This document shows, one piece after another, positions 43,654 to 52,378 of a stretch of 64,000 nt of DNA. How positions within the stretch are numbered: position 1 is the first letter of the stretch; every line of letters begins with the position of its first letter. Under the pieces are notes generated by a model. That model saw only the letters and a program-made list of their open reading frames with translations, searched no databases and was not told the DNA's origin. Where the stretch lies: the NCBI RefSeq assembly GCF_014250515.1, contig NZ_CP060202.1:3717001-3781000 (forward strand). Direction: 5' to 3'. The stretch comes from Hymenobacter sediminicola. GTDB taxonomy: Bacteria; Bacteroidota; Bacteroidia; Cytophagales; Hymenobacteraceae. Both the position numbers and the translations under genes were made by a program.

Positions 43654-44382
43654 TCAGGACGTAGCCTTATTCATCTGCTCCTGCGCCGCGTTGTGCATGG
43701 CGGCGGCCTTTACGGGTGGCGCTTCGGCTGTCGAGGGGCTGGACCAGCCTTTGCGCAGCATCTCCTCCACTTGGGCCTTCAGCCGCTTCTGCGATTCGCG
43801 GGAGAAGCGCTTCTGCAACATCCGTCCGAATAGCTTAAAGCCCAGCCAATAGAACGGGTTGCTAATGCGGCCAGTCTGTGAAAACGAGTGAATCCGGAAC
43901 ACCACGCGGCCCGTCGTTAGGTTTTTGTGGACCATGAAATCAATCTGGCCCCGCTCGAAATGCCCTTCCAGGGTGCGGTAGTTGTAGCCCCACACCTGCT
44001 CCTGCTGGCCATTTTCGAGTGTCCGCCGCTCGTCCGTGACGCCCCCGATGCGCACGCCAAACCAGAACGTGAACAGCAGAAACCGGCCCCGCAGCACCAT
44101 CACGCGCTTTTCCAGCGGCTGGTCGGGCAGGAAGATGCCGGTGATGAGGCCGGGCGGCGGAAATGTGTAGTTGCGCAGTACTTCGCGGGCCGCAGCCCAG
44201 GAGCCATGCGCTTCCGGCGGGCCGGGGGCTTCCAGCGGCAGTTCGGTTTCGTGGTCGTCCACGTTCCAGCCGGCCTCCCGGGTGTATTCGTGCGTGCGTT
44301 CGAGGTCGAAGTTGTAGCCCGCGTTGGTGTAAGACTCGAGGCGAGCTTTCTGCAGCTCGTAGAGGGGAATGGGCTTAGGCAT
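43654..44382 (-). CDS. DUF1990 domain protein
   Basis: 242 residues, cytoplasmic. The DUF1990 core spans about 65-200 (AAAREVLRNYTFPPPGLITGIF, RFLLFTFWFGVRIGGVTD, VWGYNYRTLEGHFERGQIDFMVHKNLTTGRVVFRIHSFSQTG). The fold is probably SRPBCC-like, a hydrophobic-ligand cavity. An N-terminal extension (DLERTHEYTREAGWNVDDHETELPLE) and a C-terminal Lys/Ala-rich tail surround it. Its start overlaps the stop region of the upstream gene by 8 bases, so the two are translationally coupled. Confidence 0.85.
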   Translation of the reverse strand: MPKPIPLYELQKARLESYTNAGYNFDLERTHEYTREAGWNVDDHETELPLEAPGPPEAHGSWAAAREVLRNYTFPPPGLITGIFLPDQPLEKRVMVLRGRFLLFTFWFGVRIGGVTDERRTLENGQQEQVWGYNYRTLEGHFERGQIDFMVHKNLTTGRVVFRIHSFSQTGRISNPFYWLGFKLFGRMLQKRFSRESQKRLKAQVEEMLRKGWSSPSTAEAPPVKAAAMHNAAQEQMNKATS

Positions 44383-44944
44383 CCTGCGTGACTTCAGTTT
44401 CGGTGTCGGCTTGCTTTACGGTTTCTACGTGTACCGGCCCCAGCGGCAGGCCGCCGCTGTAGTCGGCCACGCGCTGGCAAAATGTTTCCCAGGTTTGCTG
44501 CTGCACCTTGCGGCCCATGCCCAGCGTGTCGTAGGTGAAGGCCACTAGTCCGTCGCGGGAGCGGGCCCAGGAGTGGATTTCGAAGTGCACTGTATCGGGC
44601 AAAGACGGGTGTGGACAGAGTGTAAACCGGATGCGGCCCGCCTCAGGGTGGTTTTCCAGCGTCACAAACTCGAAGTAGTCGTCGCCGATTTCTGTCACGC
44701 GCACGTCGCCGTTCCAGGGGCCCAGAATCTTGATGCGGAACTCGTCATCAACGCGCAGGCAATGGTCCTGGCCCTGAGATTTTTCGAAGTCAGCCAGAAA
44801 ATCCGGCGAGAAGTCGGGCACATGGCATTTCACATATTCCAGTAGCTCGGCAGCCGGCTGGCGGGGGTGCTGCACGTCTATCCAGTAACGACGCTCAAAA
44901 AAGGCGCCGCTGCCGGTGTGGGCGGGTTGTTCGGATTTCGACAT
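44375..44944 (-). CDS. DUF1990-related protein, coupled with the next gene
   Basis: 189 residues, cytoplasmic. The C-terminal half shares the pattern of its neighbour (RIRFTLCPHPSLPDTVHFEIHSWARSRDGLVAFTYDTLGMGRKVQQQTWETFCQRVADYSG compared with the neighbour's RIHSFSQTG segment), so it looks like a divergent paralogue. The N-terminal half (ERRYWIDVQHPRQPAAELLEYVKCHVPDFSP) differs. Its stop overlaps the start of the following gene by 8 bases. Upstream, 44945-45180 is a 236-base gap in which only the divergent GT87 promoter is recognisable. Confidence 0.75.
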   Translation of the reverse strand: MSKSEQPAHTGSGAFFERRYWIDVQHPRQPAAELLEYVKCHVPDFSPDFLADFEKSQGQDHCLRVDDEFRIKILGPWNGDVRVTEIGDDYFEFVTLENHPEAGRIRFTLCPHPSLPDTVHFEIHSWARSRDGLVAFTYDTLGMGRKVQQQTWETFCQRVADYSGGLPLGPVHVETVKQADTETEVTQDA

Positions 44945-45153
44945 AGCTGAACAGATAAAGCCCTGGGGCTTCTCTCCTAAACGAGCCGACCGGGAATGGG
45001 GTTGGTACGCCCTATCTGGAATGCCTACTCTGCGCTCTGGCTAGGGCAAACCCAGTTGCTCCGGGGTTATTAGACTTCCACCAGAGCTAAGTCAAATGGT
45101 TTTGCTCCGGTAGGTGTGCGTCTGATAGCGCAAGGCAAGCCGGCCAATCGGTG

Positions 45154-45161
45154 TACTTTTG
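45154..45161 (+). promoter_or_regulatory. -7 element of the GT87 gene
   Basis: TACTTTTG matches TAnnTTTG exactly and ends 19 bases before the ATG at 45181. Confidence 0.5.
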
Positions 45162-45180
45162 CGCACTTTAGCTTCCGTCT

Positions 45181-46386
45181 ATGCTTCCTGCCCGCTATTC
45201 TCGTGTCCTGCTGAATCCTCGTTTCGTGGCCCTGCTCTACGCGGTGCTCACCCTTATCGTCACGGCGCAGCACTACCTGAAAGGGCCGCAGTCGTACGAT
45301 AACTACAAGATTTTCACCTGGCCGTTTTATCATCTGCTGGCGGGCCGCGACCTATACGCCGAGTATCCGGAGCTGTATAGTGCGCCCTTTAAATACAGCC
45401 CCACTTTTGCGCTGGCTATGGGCGCGCTGGCCGTGCTGCCCGATTGGCTGGGTCTGCTGCTCTGGAATGTACTCAACAACGTGGTCCTGTTCACGGCCGG
45501 GCGACGCCTCTTTCCGGATGCGCGCCGTAGCATGCTGTTTCTGTTGCTGGTGCTCGTGGACATGATGACGGCGCTGCACAACAGCCAGAGCAACGCCCTG
45601 CTGCTGGGCCTCATGCTCTGGACCTACATCCACCTGGAGCGCGAAAAAACGGGCTGGGCAGCGGTGTGCGTGGCCTTGGCGTTTTTCCTGAAGATTTACG
45701 GGCTGGGCATTGGGCTGCTGTTTCTACTGTACCCGAAGCAGCTGGCGCGCGGGCTGGCGTGGGGACTGGCGGCCACAGCGGTGCTGGCGGCTGCACCGCT
45801 AGTGGTGGTGTCGGGGACAACGCTTGCCGGTATCTACCAGAGCTGGTACACGGTAGTGTCGGGGTTCAATACGGCCGTGCAGCTTTCCCTGATGGGCGTG
45901 CTGGACACCTGGTTGGGCATCAGCGTGTGGAAGCCGGGCGTGCAGGCCGTTGGGCTGCTGCTACTGCTGCTGCCGCTGGCCCTGTACTGGCGGCAGCGCC
46001 AGCACCCCGACTTCCGGCGCCTGTATGTGGCGCTGATTCCGGTGTTCCTGGTGGTGTTCAATCAGGCCGGCGAGTCGCCGATGTACATCATGCCGGTAGC
46101 GGGCTTTATGTTCTGGTGGCTGCACTACCGCCACACCACGCCGCTGGCCACCCCATTGCTGGTACTGGTGCTGCTCTTCACCACCTTCGCCTCCACCGAC
46201 CTATACCCGCATTCCCTGCGCTCCGGCTTCTTCGACACCTACAAAATCAAGGCGGCTCCCATGATTCTGGTCTGGGCCCTGATTCAGAGCCAGCTGCTGC
46301 TGTTTCCGCGTTGGCGCGACCGGCTGGCGGCTGCATCGGAGGCAGAAGCAGCCGGTGCTGAGCCGGTCCAGCAGAATATCAGCTGA
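45181..46386 (+). CDS. GT87 family glycosyltransferase (DUF2029)
   Basis: 401 residues, polytopic: about ten hydrophobic segments between residues 12 and 375. The family's periplasmic catalytic loop is visible after the first helix: SYDNYKIFTWPFYHLLAGRDLYAEYPELYSAPFKYSPTFALAMG (about 38-81) with the acidic Asp/Glu and the KYSPTFAL block typical of GT87, followed by HNSQSNALLLGLMLW (132-146) and WWLHYRHTTPLA. GT87 enzymes are polyprenyl-phosphate-mannose-dependent transferases in the C-type fold. The acceptor glycan is unknown. Monocistronic, with its own promoter. Confidence 0.9.
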   Translation: MLPARYSRVLLNPRFVALLYAVLTLIVTAQHYLKGPQSYDNYKIFTWPFYHLLAGRDLYAEYPELYSAPFKYSPTFALAMGALAVLPDWLGLLLWNVLNNVVLFTAGRRLFPDARRSMLFLLLVLVDMMTALHNSQSNALLLGLMLWTYIHLEREKTGWAAVCVALAFFLKIYGLGIGLLFLLYPKQLARGLAWGLAATAVLAAAPLVVVSGTTLAGIYQSWYTVVSGFNTAVQLSLMGVLDTWLGISVWKPGVQAVGLLLLLLPLALYWRQRQHPDFRRLYVALIPVFLVVFNQAGESPMYIMPVAGFMFWWLHYRHTTPLATPLLVLVLLFTTFASTDLYPHSLRSGFFDTYKIKAAPMILVWALIQSQLLLFPRWRDRLAAASEAEAAGAEPVQQNIS

Positions 46387-46471
46387 ATAAAGCGGGGCCG
46401 AAGCAGGATTGAGCAAACATTCCGCCGGGGTTTGCTCGTAGCAGGGAAACTTCCTCTTTCTGCTACGCTCT

Positions 46472-47158
46472 ATGGCTTACTACCGCCCACCCGGCCCGCC
46501 CGCCGATCCACAACTTGTGCGCGACCTGACGCACCTGCAGGAGACTATGCGTGCTCAAGTGCACCTGCTTCCCCTGCCCCAGGCTCCCACCCTCATTGCC
46601 GGCTGCGACTCTTCGTTTCCTACCTCTGACACCATTCTGTCGGTGTTTGTGGTGTTGCGCTTTCCGACGCTGGAACTGGTGGAGAAGGTCTATCATACCA
46701 GCACCGTCGAGCTGCCGTACATTCCGGGGCTGCTTTCTTTCCGCGAAGCGCCTAATCTGCTGCTGGCGTACCAGAAATTGCAGCATAAACCCGACATCAT
46801 TATGGTGGATGGGCACGGCATTGCGCACCCGCGCCGCATGGGCATTGCGGCCCATCTGGGCGTGCTGCTAAACAAGCCGACGTTTGGGGTGGCTAAGCAA
46901 AAGCTGACTGGCACCTACCAGGAGCCTTCCCTAACCAAAGGCAGTATTTCGCCTTTACTCGACAAAAGCGGTGAGCTGCTGGGCGAAGTCATCCGCTCCA
47001 AAGACAAGGTGAATCCGTTGTTTGTGAGCCCCGGCCACCACTGCGACCAGGCCACAGCCACACGCCTTACCCTAGCCTGCCTGCGCGGCTACAAACTCCC
47101 TGAGCCTACCCGCCTAGCTGATTACTGGGCCGAGGAATTTAAAAAAGAGCTTATCTAG
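46472..47158 (+). CDS. nfi: Endonuclease V
   Basis: 228 residues, cytoplasmic. Family blocks: AGCDSSF with metal ligand Asp46, the wedge PYIPGLLSFREAP (82-94) with Glu92, VDGHGIAHPRRMGIAAHLG (112-130) with Asp113, GVAKQKLTG with the catalytic Lys, and the C-terminal LFVSPGHHCD. Endonuclease V nicks DNA (and RNA in some species) one base 3' of deaminated bases such as inosine. Length fits. It starts 85 bases after the GT87 gene; no separate promoter was identified. Together with uvsE it gives this window two excision-type nicking enzymes. Confidence 0.95.
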   Translation: MAYYRPPGPPADPQLVRDLTHLQETMRAQVHLLPLPQAPTLIAGCDSSFPTSDTILSVFVVLRFPTLELVEKVYHTSTVELPYIPGLLSFREAPNLLLAYQKLQHKPDIIMVDGHGIAHPRRMGIAAHLGVLLNKPTFGVAKQKLTGTYQEPSLTKGSISPLLDKSGELLGEVIRSKDKVNPLFVSPGHHCDQATATRLTLACLRGYKLPEPTRLADYWAEEFKKELI

Positions 47159-47218
47159 GATATTACACCATACAGAAGTTTCTATATTAGAGCATCTTCC
47201 ATCATCATTTCAATTACT

Positions 47219-48247
47219 ATGAAAAGAACCTTTACCCTCCTGCTACTTCTCACTGCCGGCTTGACTGGTACTGGGCTGCACGCGCAACAGCTGTTTTCCA
47301 ACGGCGGCTTCACTACCGGAGCCACCGCTAAAGACGGCTCAGCAGCGCCCACTGGCTATACCTGGAGCGAAGTACAAAACGACGCCGGCGTGACGACTAT
47401 CAGCAACACCAACGCTGGTTTCTCGTCGCTGAAGAGCAGCAACTTTGAGCTGGCTGATGACTTTACGGTGCCCGCTGGCCGGCGCTGGACCATCAACTCG
47501 GTAGGCGTATATGGCTACCAGACTGGGTATGCCGGCACCACTTCCCCGTTTACGGCCATCTACATCCGTATCTGGAACGGCCCGCCTTCCAGTGCTACTT
47601 CGCAGGTAATCTACGGCGACTTGGTAACGAACCGCTTCACCAGCAGCACCGATGCCCTATCGTACCGCATCTTCAACTCGCTGTATCCTGCGCCGTCGGC
47701 CACCGGTACCACGCGTAGAATCTGGCGCGTGGTGGCCACGCTGCCTACGCCCGTATCATTGCCAGCGGGTACATACTGGGTTAGTTACTCTACTACTACC
47801 ACTACCACTACGGCGCATTTCATGGTGCCCGTCACAACGGTTGGGCTCCGCCAGACACCCGGCGCCAACGCTCAGCAGACGGGTTCTACCGGGGCCTGGG
47901 CCCCCATTCAGGATGCTGGCAACCCAGCTGGCCCGATTGTAAGCATGGACATGGCGTTTGATCTGCAGGGTACGTCGGTGCTGGGCACTACGGCCGCCAC
48001 GCCGGAGTTTGCGCTCCGTGTAGGTCCGGTTCCGGCTTCCAGCCTGGCCACAGCGGAGTTTACTTCTCTGAAAAAACCAGCCACTTTCGTCCTGACCGAC
48101 ATTCAGGGCCGCAGTGTATGGAAAGCCAGCAGCGCCGTGGGCAGCACTTCGCTGCAGGTGCCTCTGGACGGCATGGCTGCCGGCACCTATCTGCTCACCA
48201 TGACGTCGGAGCTGGGCAGCAGCCGGGCGCGCCTGTTGAAGCAATAG
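47219..48247 (+). CDS. T9SS type A cargo protein, secreted
   Basis: 342 residues. Signal peptide MKRTFTLLLLLTAGLTGTGLHA. The mature domain (about 25-260) is strand-rich (DDFTVPAGRRWTINSVGVYGYQ, FTAIYIRIWNGPPSS, VSLPAGTYWVSY), similar to secreted jelly-roll adhesion-type domains. The C-terminal 80 residues are a type IX sorting domain of type A (EFALRVGPVPASSLATAEF, FVLTDIQGRSVWKAS, MAAGTYLLTMTSELGSSRARLLKQ), so the protein is delivered to or beyond the outer membrane. No enzyme motif is seen. Gene stands alone. Confidence 0.88.
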   Translation: MKRTFTLLLLLTAGLTGTGLHAQQLFSNGGFTTGATAKDGSAAPTGYTWSEVQNDAGVTTISNTNAGFSSLKSSNFELADDFTVPAGRRWTINSVGVYGYQTGYAGTTSPFTAIYIRIWNGPPSSATSQVIYGDLVTNRFTSSTDALSYRIFNSLYPAPSATGTTRRIWRVVATLPTPVSLPAGTYWVSYSTTTTTTTAHFMVPVTTVGLRQTPGANAQQTGSTGAWAPIQDAGNPAGPIVSMDMAFDLQGTSVLGTTAATPEFALRVGPVPASSLATAEFTSLKKPATFVLTDIQGRSVWKASSAVGSTSLQVPLDGMAAGTYLLTMTSELGSSRARLLKQ

Positions 48248-48275
48248 TTTAGCACGCTGGCTGCGGCCGGCGCCG

Positions 48276-49181
48276 TTATATTCCGGGGGAGTCGTTGAGG
48301 GCCTGCAGCAGGCTCCCCAGCGACTCCCCCGCTGCTTGCGGTAACTCTAGCAACCGCGCCACCGCCGCATATACTACTTTAGGTGAACCAGCATCGGTCA
48401 GAATCCCGCGCTGCTGGCCCGTTTGCGTGGATTTGGAGAGTTTCTGGCCAGCGCTATCCAGCAACAGGCCATGATGCAGAAACTGCGTCTGCTGGAATGG
48501 CGCGGCCCCTGGTAGCTGCGTAGCCAGCCACAATTGCGCCGCGGTACTGGGCAGCAGGTCGAGCCCGCGCACAATGAAATTGACGCCCAGCCGCACATCA
48601 TCCACTACCGAGGCTACTTGATAGGCTGCCACACCATCCTTCCGGCGCACAACAAAGTCGCCCAACTCTTCCGCTAACGGTACAGTCAGGGGGCCTTGCT
48701 GCAGATCAGTGAAGCGTAGCTGCGTAGCGGCTGGCACCCGCGCCCGCCAAGCTGTTTCGGGCGTATCGAGTGACATGGCCAATTCCCGGCAGGTGCCGGG
48801 GTAACGGCCGTTGGGAGCAGCAGTACGGGCCAAGTCGGTGCGGGAACAGCGGCAGGCGTAGAATCCGTGTAGGTACGCAGCCCGGGCGGCCTGCAGGGCT
48901 GATTCGTACGCAGACAGGTATAAGCGCTGCGAATAGTTACGCTCGAAATCGTCGGGGCCGGAAGGGCCGGCATCGTAGTCGAGGCCCAGCCACTGCAGTG
49001 TCAGGAAGATATTATCGAGATACGTTGGTCGGAACCGCGCCCGGTCCAAATCGTCGATGCGCAGGTGCAGCCGGCCGCCTACCCGCCGCGTGAGCAGCCA
49101 GGTAAGGGTGAAGTTGACGGCGTTGCCGAGGTGCAAAAAGCCACTGGGCGTAGGTGCCAAGCGCGAAACGACGGAAGACAA
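48276..49181 (-). CDS. gluQ: Glutamyl-Q tRNA(Asp) synthetase
   Basis: 301 residues with a TTG start at 49181: an in-frame TAG lies three codons upstream and the family N-terminus (VVSRLAPTPSGFLHLGNA) follows at once, so no ATG is available. HIGH-type block HLGN (17-20), KMSKS variant KLSKS in GQKLSKSTQTG, zinc-type Cys pattern YACRCSR (residues about 107-113) and a later Cys in TCREL. It lacks the C-terminal anticodon-binding domain of GltX, which fits GluQRS, an enzyme that glutamylates queuosine in tRNA(Asp). The extra distance to the third and fourth metal ligands is not fully clear. It is convergent with the T9SS cargo gene, with 28 bases between. Confidence 0.9.
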   Translation of the reverse strand: MSSVVSRLAPTPSGFLHLGNAVNFTLTWLLTRRVGGRLHLRIDDLDRARFRPTYLDNIFLTLQWLGLDYDAGPSGPDDFERNYSQRLYLSAYESALQAARAAYLHGFYACRCSRTDLARTAAPNGRYPGTCRELAMSLDTPETAWRARVPAATQLRFTDLQQGPLTVPLAEELGDFVVRRKDGVAAYQVASVVDDVRLGVNFIVRGLDLLPSTAAQLWLATQLPGAAPFQQTQFLHHGLLLDSAGQKLSKSTQTGQQRGILTDAGSPKVVYAAVARLLELPQAAGESLGSLLQALNDSPGI

Positions 49182-49256
49182 GATAGATGGCTATATTGTG
49201 GAGACTGGCAAATTACGGGGCCGGATATTACTGTCGCCTATACTACCTGTCGCATC

Positions 49257-49742
49257 ATGCAAATCGGTACCGCTGTTAACCTATTCTCCGCCGGCGTATT
49301 GGCTTTTATGCTATCCAGCTGCTGCGGCATCTTTGTTCAATGCGACGCATGCGAGCCAAATGCAAGCCTTGTGCTCAACTTCGAGACGAATCTAGGCAAC
49401 GGCGGCTTTCAATCCAGCGAAATCCGCTCGGCCTATCTTGTGCGCTATACGTTCAACGATTACCAGCGGCCCCTAGATACGCTTCGGCAGCCTACCAGCT
49501 ACCAATACAACTACCCTTACTTCGAAGAGTCGGGTGTGACGCTTGCCAGCACCGAGCACAGCTACCGCATTGTGGTACCAGCCGCCCAACGGCAGTACGA
49601 CATCACTGACATTGAGCTGAGCTACGAAAAAGGCACCGGCTGCTGCGCCTGCGACCAACTGCGCCGCCGCAAGTTCAAGCGCGACAACGTCGTCGTTATT
49701 GCTGACGCCCCTAACGCCGAGGGGGTGATTCTGCGCCGCTAG
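49257..49742 (+). CDS. Small lipoprotein, unknown
   Basis: 161 residues from the ATG at 49257; lipobox LSSC with Cys22, followed immediately by further cysteines (CCGIFVQCDAC). The mature part is strand-rich with many aromatic and polar residues (YLVRYTFNDYQRPLDTLRQP, SYRIVVPAAQRQYDITDIELSYEK) and a second Cys cluster GCCACDQ (about 130-136). The two Cys clusters may form disulfides or bind metal. Family not recognised. It diverges from the GluQRS gene over 75 bases. Confidence 0.72.
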   Translation: MQIGTAVNLFSAGVLAFMLSSCCGIFVQCDACEPNASLVLNFETNLGNGGFQSSEIRSAYLVRYTFNDYQRPLDTLRQPTSYQYNYPYFEESGVTLASTEHSYRIVVPAAQRQYDITDIELSYEKGTGCCACDQLRRRKFKRDNVVVIADAPNAEGVILRR

Positions 49743-49791
49743 CGCGGGGCATTAAACCTGAAAGCTGTTCGGCTATCCATAGAGCATCTGC

Positions 49792-49799
49792 TATACTTG
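49792..49799 (+). promoter_or_regulatory. -7-like element upstream of the serine hydrolase/T9SS gene
   Basis: TATACTTG, one mismatch to TAnnTTTG, ends 9 bases before the ATG at 49809. Confidence 0.4.
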
Positions 49800-49808
49800 T
49801 AGTTGCTC

Positions 49809-50870
49809 ATGAAACAACTCCTACGCTTTTTGCTTTTGAGCTTGCTTGTGGCCGCGCGGCCTGCTCATTCCCAGCAAACTCTCTATTTCCCACCTGCTAC
49901 CGGCAGCACCTGGGCCAGCACCGCGCCGCAAGCCCTGGGCTGGTGCCAGCCCCAGCTCGATTCGCTGCTCAATTTCCTCGGCCGCAAAGGCACCAAGTCG
50001 TTCATCGTGCTGAAAGACGGGCGCATGGTGGTGGAGCGCTACTATGGCACCTACACGCAGGATTCTATCTGGTACTGGGCCTCCGCCGGCAAGTCGCTCA
50101 CGGCTATGCTGGTGGGCATTGCGCAGCAGGATGGTCTGCTCAGCCTACAGGACAGCACCACCCGCTACCTGGGCCGGGGCTGGACCACGGCTCCGGCCGT
50201 GAAGGAGCGCCTCATTACCGTACAGAATCAGCTTACGATGACAAGCGGCCTCGATGACACGCCGCCTACCCCCTGCAACAACGAAAGCCAGACGCCCAAC
50301 TGCCTGCTCTACCGCGCTGATGCTGGCACCCGCTGGGCCTACCACACCGGCCCCTACCGCCTGCTGCAGGATGTACTGGCCACTGCCAGCGGCCTCACCA
50401 TCAACCAGTATACCAACCAGCGGCTGGCCTCCCGCATCGGGATGAGTGGGGCGTGGGTGAACGACGTGTACTATAGCCGGGCCCGCGACATGGCACGTTT
50501 TGGTCTGCTCACACTGGCCCGCGGCAACTGGAACGGCACGGCCGTGCTGCGCGACACGGCCTATTTCCGGCGCATGACTACTCCTTCCCAACCCATGGCC
50601 ACTATTGAGTGCCGGCCGCTGGCTGCCGCTCATCCTGCCTCCCAAAAGGTAACGCTGTACCCGAACCCGACTGCAGAATCCGTGACGGTGGGTCTGCTGC
50701 CAGGCAGCAGCCAGCTGCGCCTGCTTGATGCGCTAGGCCGGCCGGTGCAGCACTGGCCGGCTGCTCAAACCACGCTGTCGGTAGCGGAGTTGCGCTCCGG
50801 TATGTACTTGCTACAATGGCTGGATACGCAGGGCAGCGTGTTGGCTTCCAAGCAGCTACTCAAACAGTAA
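49809..50870 (+). CDS. Serine hydrolase (beta-lactamase-like) fused to a T9SS sorting domain, probably shortened
   Basis: 353 residues from the ATG at 49809 (an in-frame TTG is two codons earlier); signal peptide to about residue 22. Residues about 40-265 are the class C beta-lactamase fold with SxxK (Ser92-Ala-Gly-Lys95 in WASAGKSLT) and QNQLTMTSGLDD. The YxN position reads Tyr178-His-Thr instead of an expected Asn, and the usual C-terminal third of the fold, with its HTGG-like motif, is absent: the chain passes from MTTPSQPMAT (about 256-265) directly to a linker and the type A sorting domain (VTLYPNPTAESVTVGLL to the end). This looks like an internal loss, and activity is doubtful. Confidence 0.85.
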   Translation: MKQLLRFLLLSLLVAARPAHSQQTLYFPPATGSTWASTAPQALGWCQPQLDSLLNFLGRKGTKSFIVLKDGRMVVERYYGTYTQDSIWYWASAGKSLTAMLVGIAQQDGLLSLQDSTTRYLGRGWTTAPAVKERLITVQNQLTMTSGLDDTPPTPCNNESQTPNCLLYRADAGTRWAYHTGPYRLLQDVLATASGLTINQYTNQRLASRIGMSGAWVNDVYYSRARDMARFGLLTLARGNWNGTAVLRDTAYFRRMTTPSQPMATIECRPLAAAHPASQKVTLYPNPTAESVTVGLLPGSSQLRLLDALGRPVQHWPAAQTTLSVAELRSGMYLLQWLDTQGSVLASKQLLKQ

Positions 50871-50932
50871 GCCCCTACTGCTGAGCGCTCCACCCCAATA
50901 CGTCTTAGAAAAATCTAAGAAGGAAATAAACT

Positions 50933-50966
50933 TTTGCAATATAATTGATGTATGTACATATATTTG
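50933..50966 (+). promoter_or_regulatory. Bacteroidota promoter upstream of the pirin gene
   Basis: -33-type TTTG at 50933-50936 and exact -7 TATATTTG at 50959-50966, spacing 22 bases (typical 19-21). The surrounding 90 bases are AT-rich. The ATG follows at 51016, leaving a leader of about 45 bases. Confidence 0.6.
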
Positions 50967-51015
50967 CAACCAGAACCAGCAAACTACTCTACTTTTCCTT
51001 TAGACTCTTCTAGCC

Positions 51016-51735
51016 ATGCAAACCCTGCTTCATACCGCCACTTCCCGCGGACACGCCAGCCACGGCTGGCTCAATTCGTACCACACGTTCAGCTTTGCGG
51101 GCTACCAGAATCCGCAGCGTATGCACTTTGGAGTATTGCGCGTCCTGAATGATGATACCGTAGCCGCCGGTATGGGCTTCGGGGCCCATCCCCACGACAA
51201 CATGGAAATCATCAGCATTCCGCTGGCCGGCACGCTGGAGCACAAGGACAATGCCGGCAACCACGGCATTATCCGGAGCGGCGACGTGCAGGTGATGAGC
51301 GCTGGTACCGGCATTGCGCACAGTGAGAAAAACCACAGCCAGAGCGAGGAAGTGAAGTTTCTGCAGATCTGGCTGTTTCCGAACAAGCGCGGCGTGCAGC
51401 CCCGCTACGACCAGCAGAATTTCGAGCCCGAAGGCCGCCACAACCAGTTCCAGCAAGTGCTTTCGCCCAACCCCGATGATGCGGGCGTCTGGATCCATCA
51501 GGATGCGTGGTTCCATCTGGCCGATTTCGATGCCGGCTTTGCGGCCGACTACCAAGTGAAGCGCCCCAGCAATGGCGTGTATGTATTCGTGCTGGAAGGC
51601 GACGTGACCGTGGCCGGCCAACCTTTGCACCGCCGCGACGGTTTCGGACTGTGGGAAACCGACTCGTTTTCCATTCAGGCCGACAGTTCTGCCCGCCTGC
51701 TGCTTATGGAAGTGCCCATGCAGCTGCCGCAATAA
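51016..51735 (+). CDS. Pirin family protein (bicupin)
   Basis: 239 residues, cytoplasmic. Pirin N-terminal cupin with metal ligands His58, His60, His102 and Glu104 (GFGAHPHDNMEIIS, GTGIAHSEKNHS), and a C-terminal cupin half (about 140-235; GVYVFVLEGDVTVAG). The arrangement matches E. coli YhhW, which has quercetin 2,3-dioxygenase activity in vitro; other pirins act as redox-sensing cofactors. It heads a three-gene unit with a nitroreductase and a second pirin, driven by the promoter at 50933-50966. Confidence 0.93.
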   Translation: MQTLLHTATSRGHASHGWLNSYHTFSFAGYQNPQRMHFGVLRVLNDDTVAAGMGFGAHPHDNMEIISIPLAGTLEHKDNAGNHGIIRSGDVQVMSAGTGIAHSEKNHSQSEEVKFLQIWLFPNKRGVQPRYDQQNFEPEGRHNQFQQVLSPNPDDAGVWIHQDAWFHLADFDAGFAADYQVKRPSNGVYVFVLEGDVTVAGQPLHRRDGFGLWETDSFSIQADSSARLLLMEVPMQLPQ

Positions 51736-51795
51736 CCGATTCCGGCCGCCTCACTCATCGTTCATCCCAAGAATTCTGCGCTAGCCGCACTACTC

Positions 51796-52374
51796 ATGAA
51801 ACACGCCCCCACTACCTACCCGGTCCACGAAATAATTCGCAAGCGCTGGAGCCCTCGGGCGTTTGCAAGCTACCCTGTAGCCCCCGAAACACTGGAACAG
51901 GTATTTGAAGCCGCTTCCTGGGCCGCCAGCGCCATGAATGAGCAACCCTGGCGCTATATATACGCCCATCACGCCGACCAGGAAAACTTCCAGAAAATGG
52001 TGGATTGCCTGATGCCTGGCAACCAGCCCTGGGCTAAAAACGCGCCGGTGCTCATTCTGGCTCTGGCCAAAACGCAGTACGACAATGGCACCCCCAACGG
52101 AGCCGCCCTCCACGATTTGGGCTTGGCAAACGGCAACCTGATTCTGGAAGCTACAGCCTTGGGGCTGCATGGCCACTTCATGGGAGGTTTCGACCGGACC
52201 AAAGCGCAGGAAACATTCCAACTGCCCGAAAACCTGCAGCCCGCCGTCATGATTGCATTGGGGTATCAGGGGGAAGCGGAGCAGCTGGAAGAGCCGTTTT
52301 TGAGCCGCGAGAAAGCGCCGCGCCAGCGCAAAGCCATCGGCGAAATTGCCTTTCATCGTCAGCTTCCAGCTTAG
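51796..52374 (+). CDS. Nitroreductase family protein
   Basis: 192 residues, cytoplasmic FMN-dependent fold. Motifs: IIRKRWSPRAF (13-23) for FMN phosphate contact, ASWAASAMNEQPWRYI (41-56), and the C-terminal LGLANGNLILEATALGLHGHFMGGF (112-136). These enzymes reduce quinones, nitro compounds or enones with NAD(P)H. It lies 60 bases after the first pirin gene and 4 bases before the second. Confidence 0.92.
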   Translation: MKHAPTTYPVHEIIRKRWSPRAFASYPVAPETLEQVFEAASWAASAMNEQPWRYIYAHHADQENFQKMVDCLMPGNQPWAKNAPVLILALAKTQYDNGTPNGAALHDLGLANGNLILEATALGLHGHFMGGFDRTKAQETFQLPENLQPAVMIALGYQGEAEQLEEPFLSREKAPRQRKAIGEIAFHRQLPA

Positions 52375-52378
52375 CACC

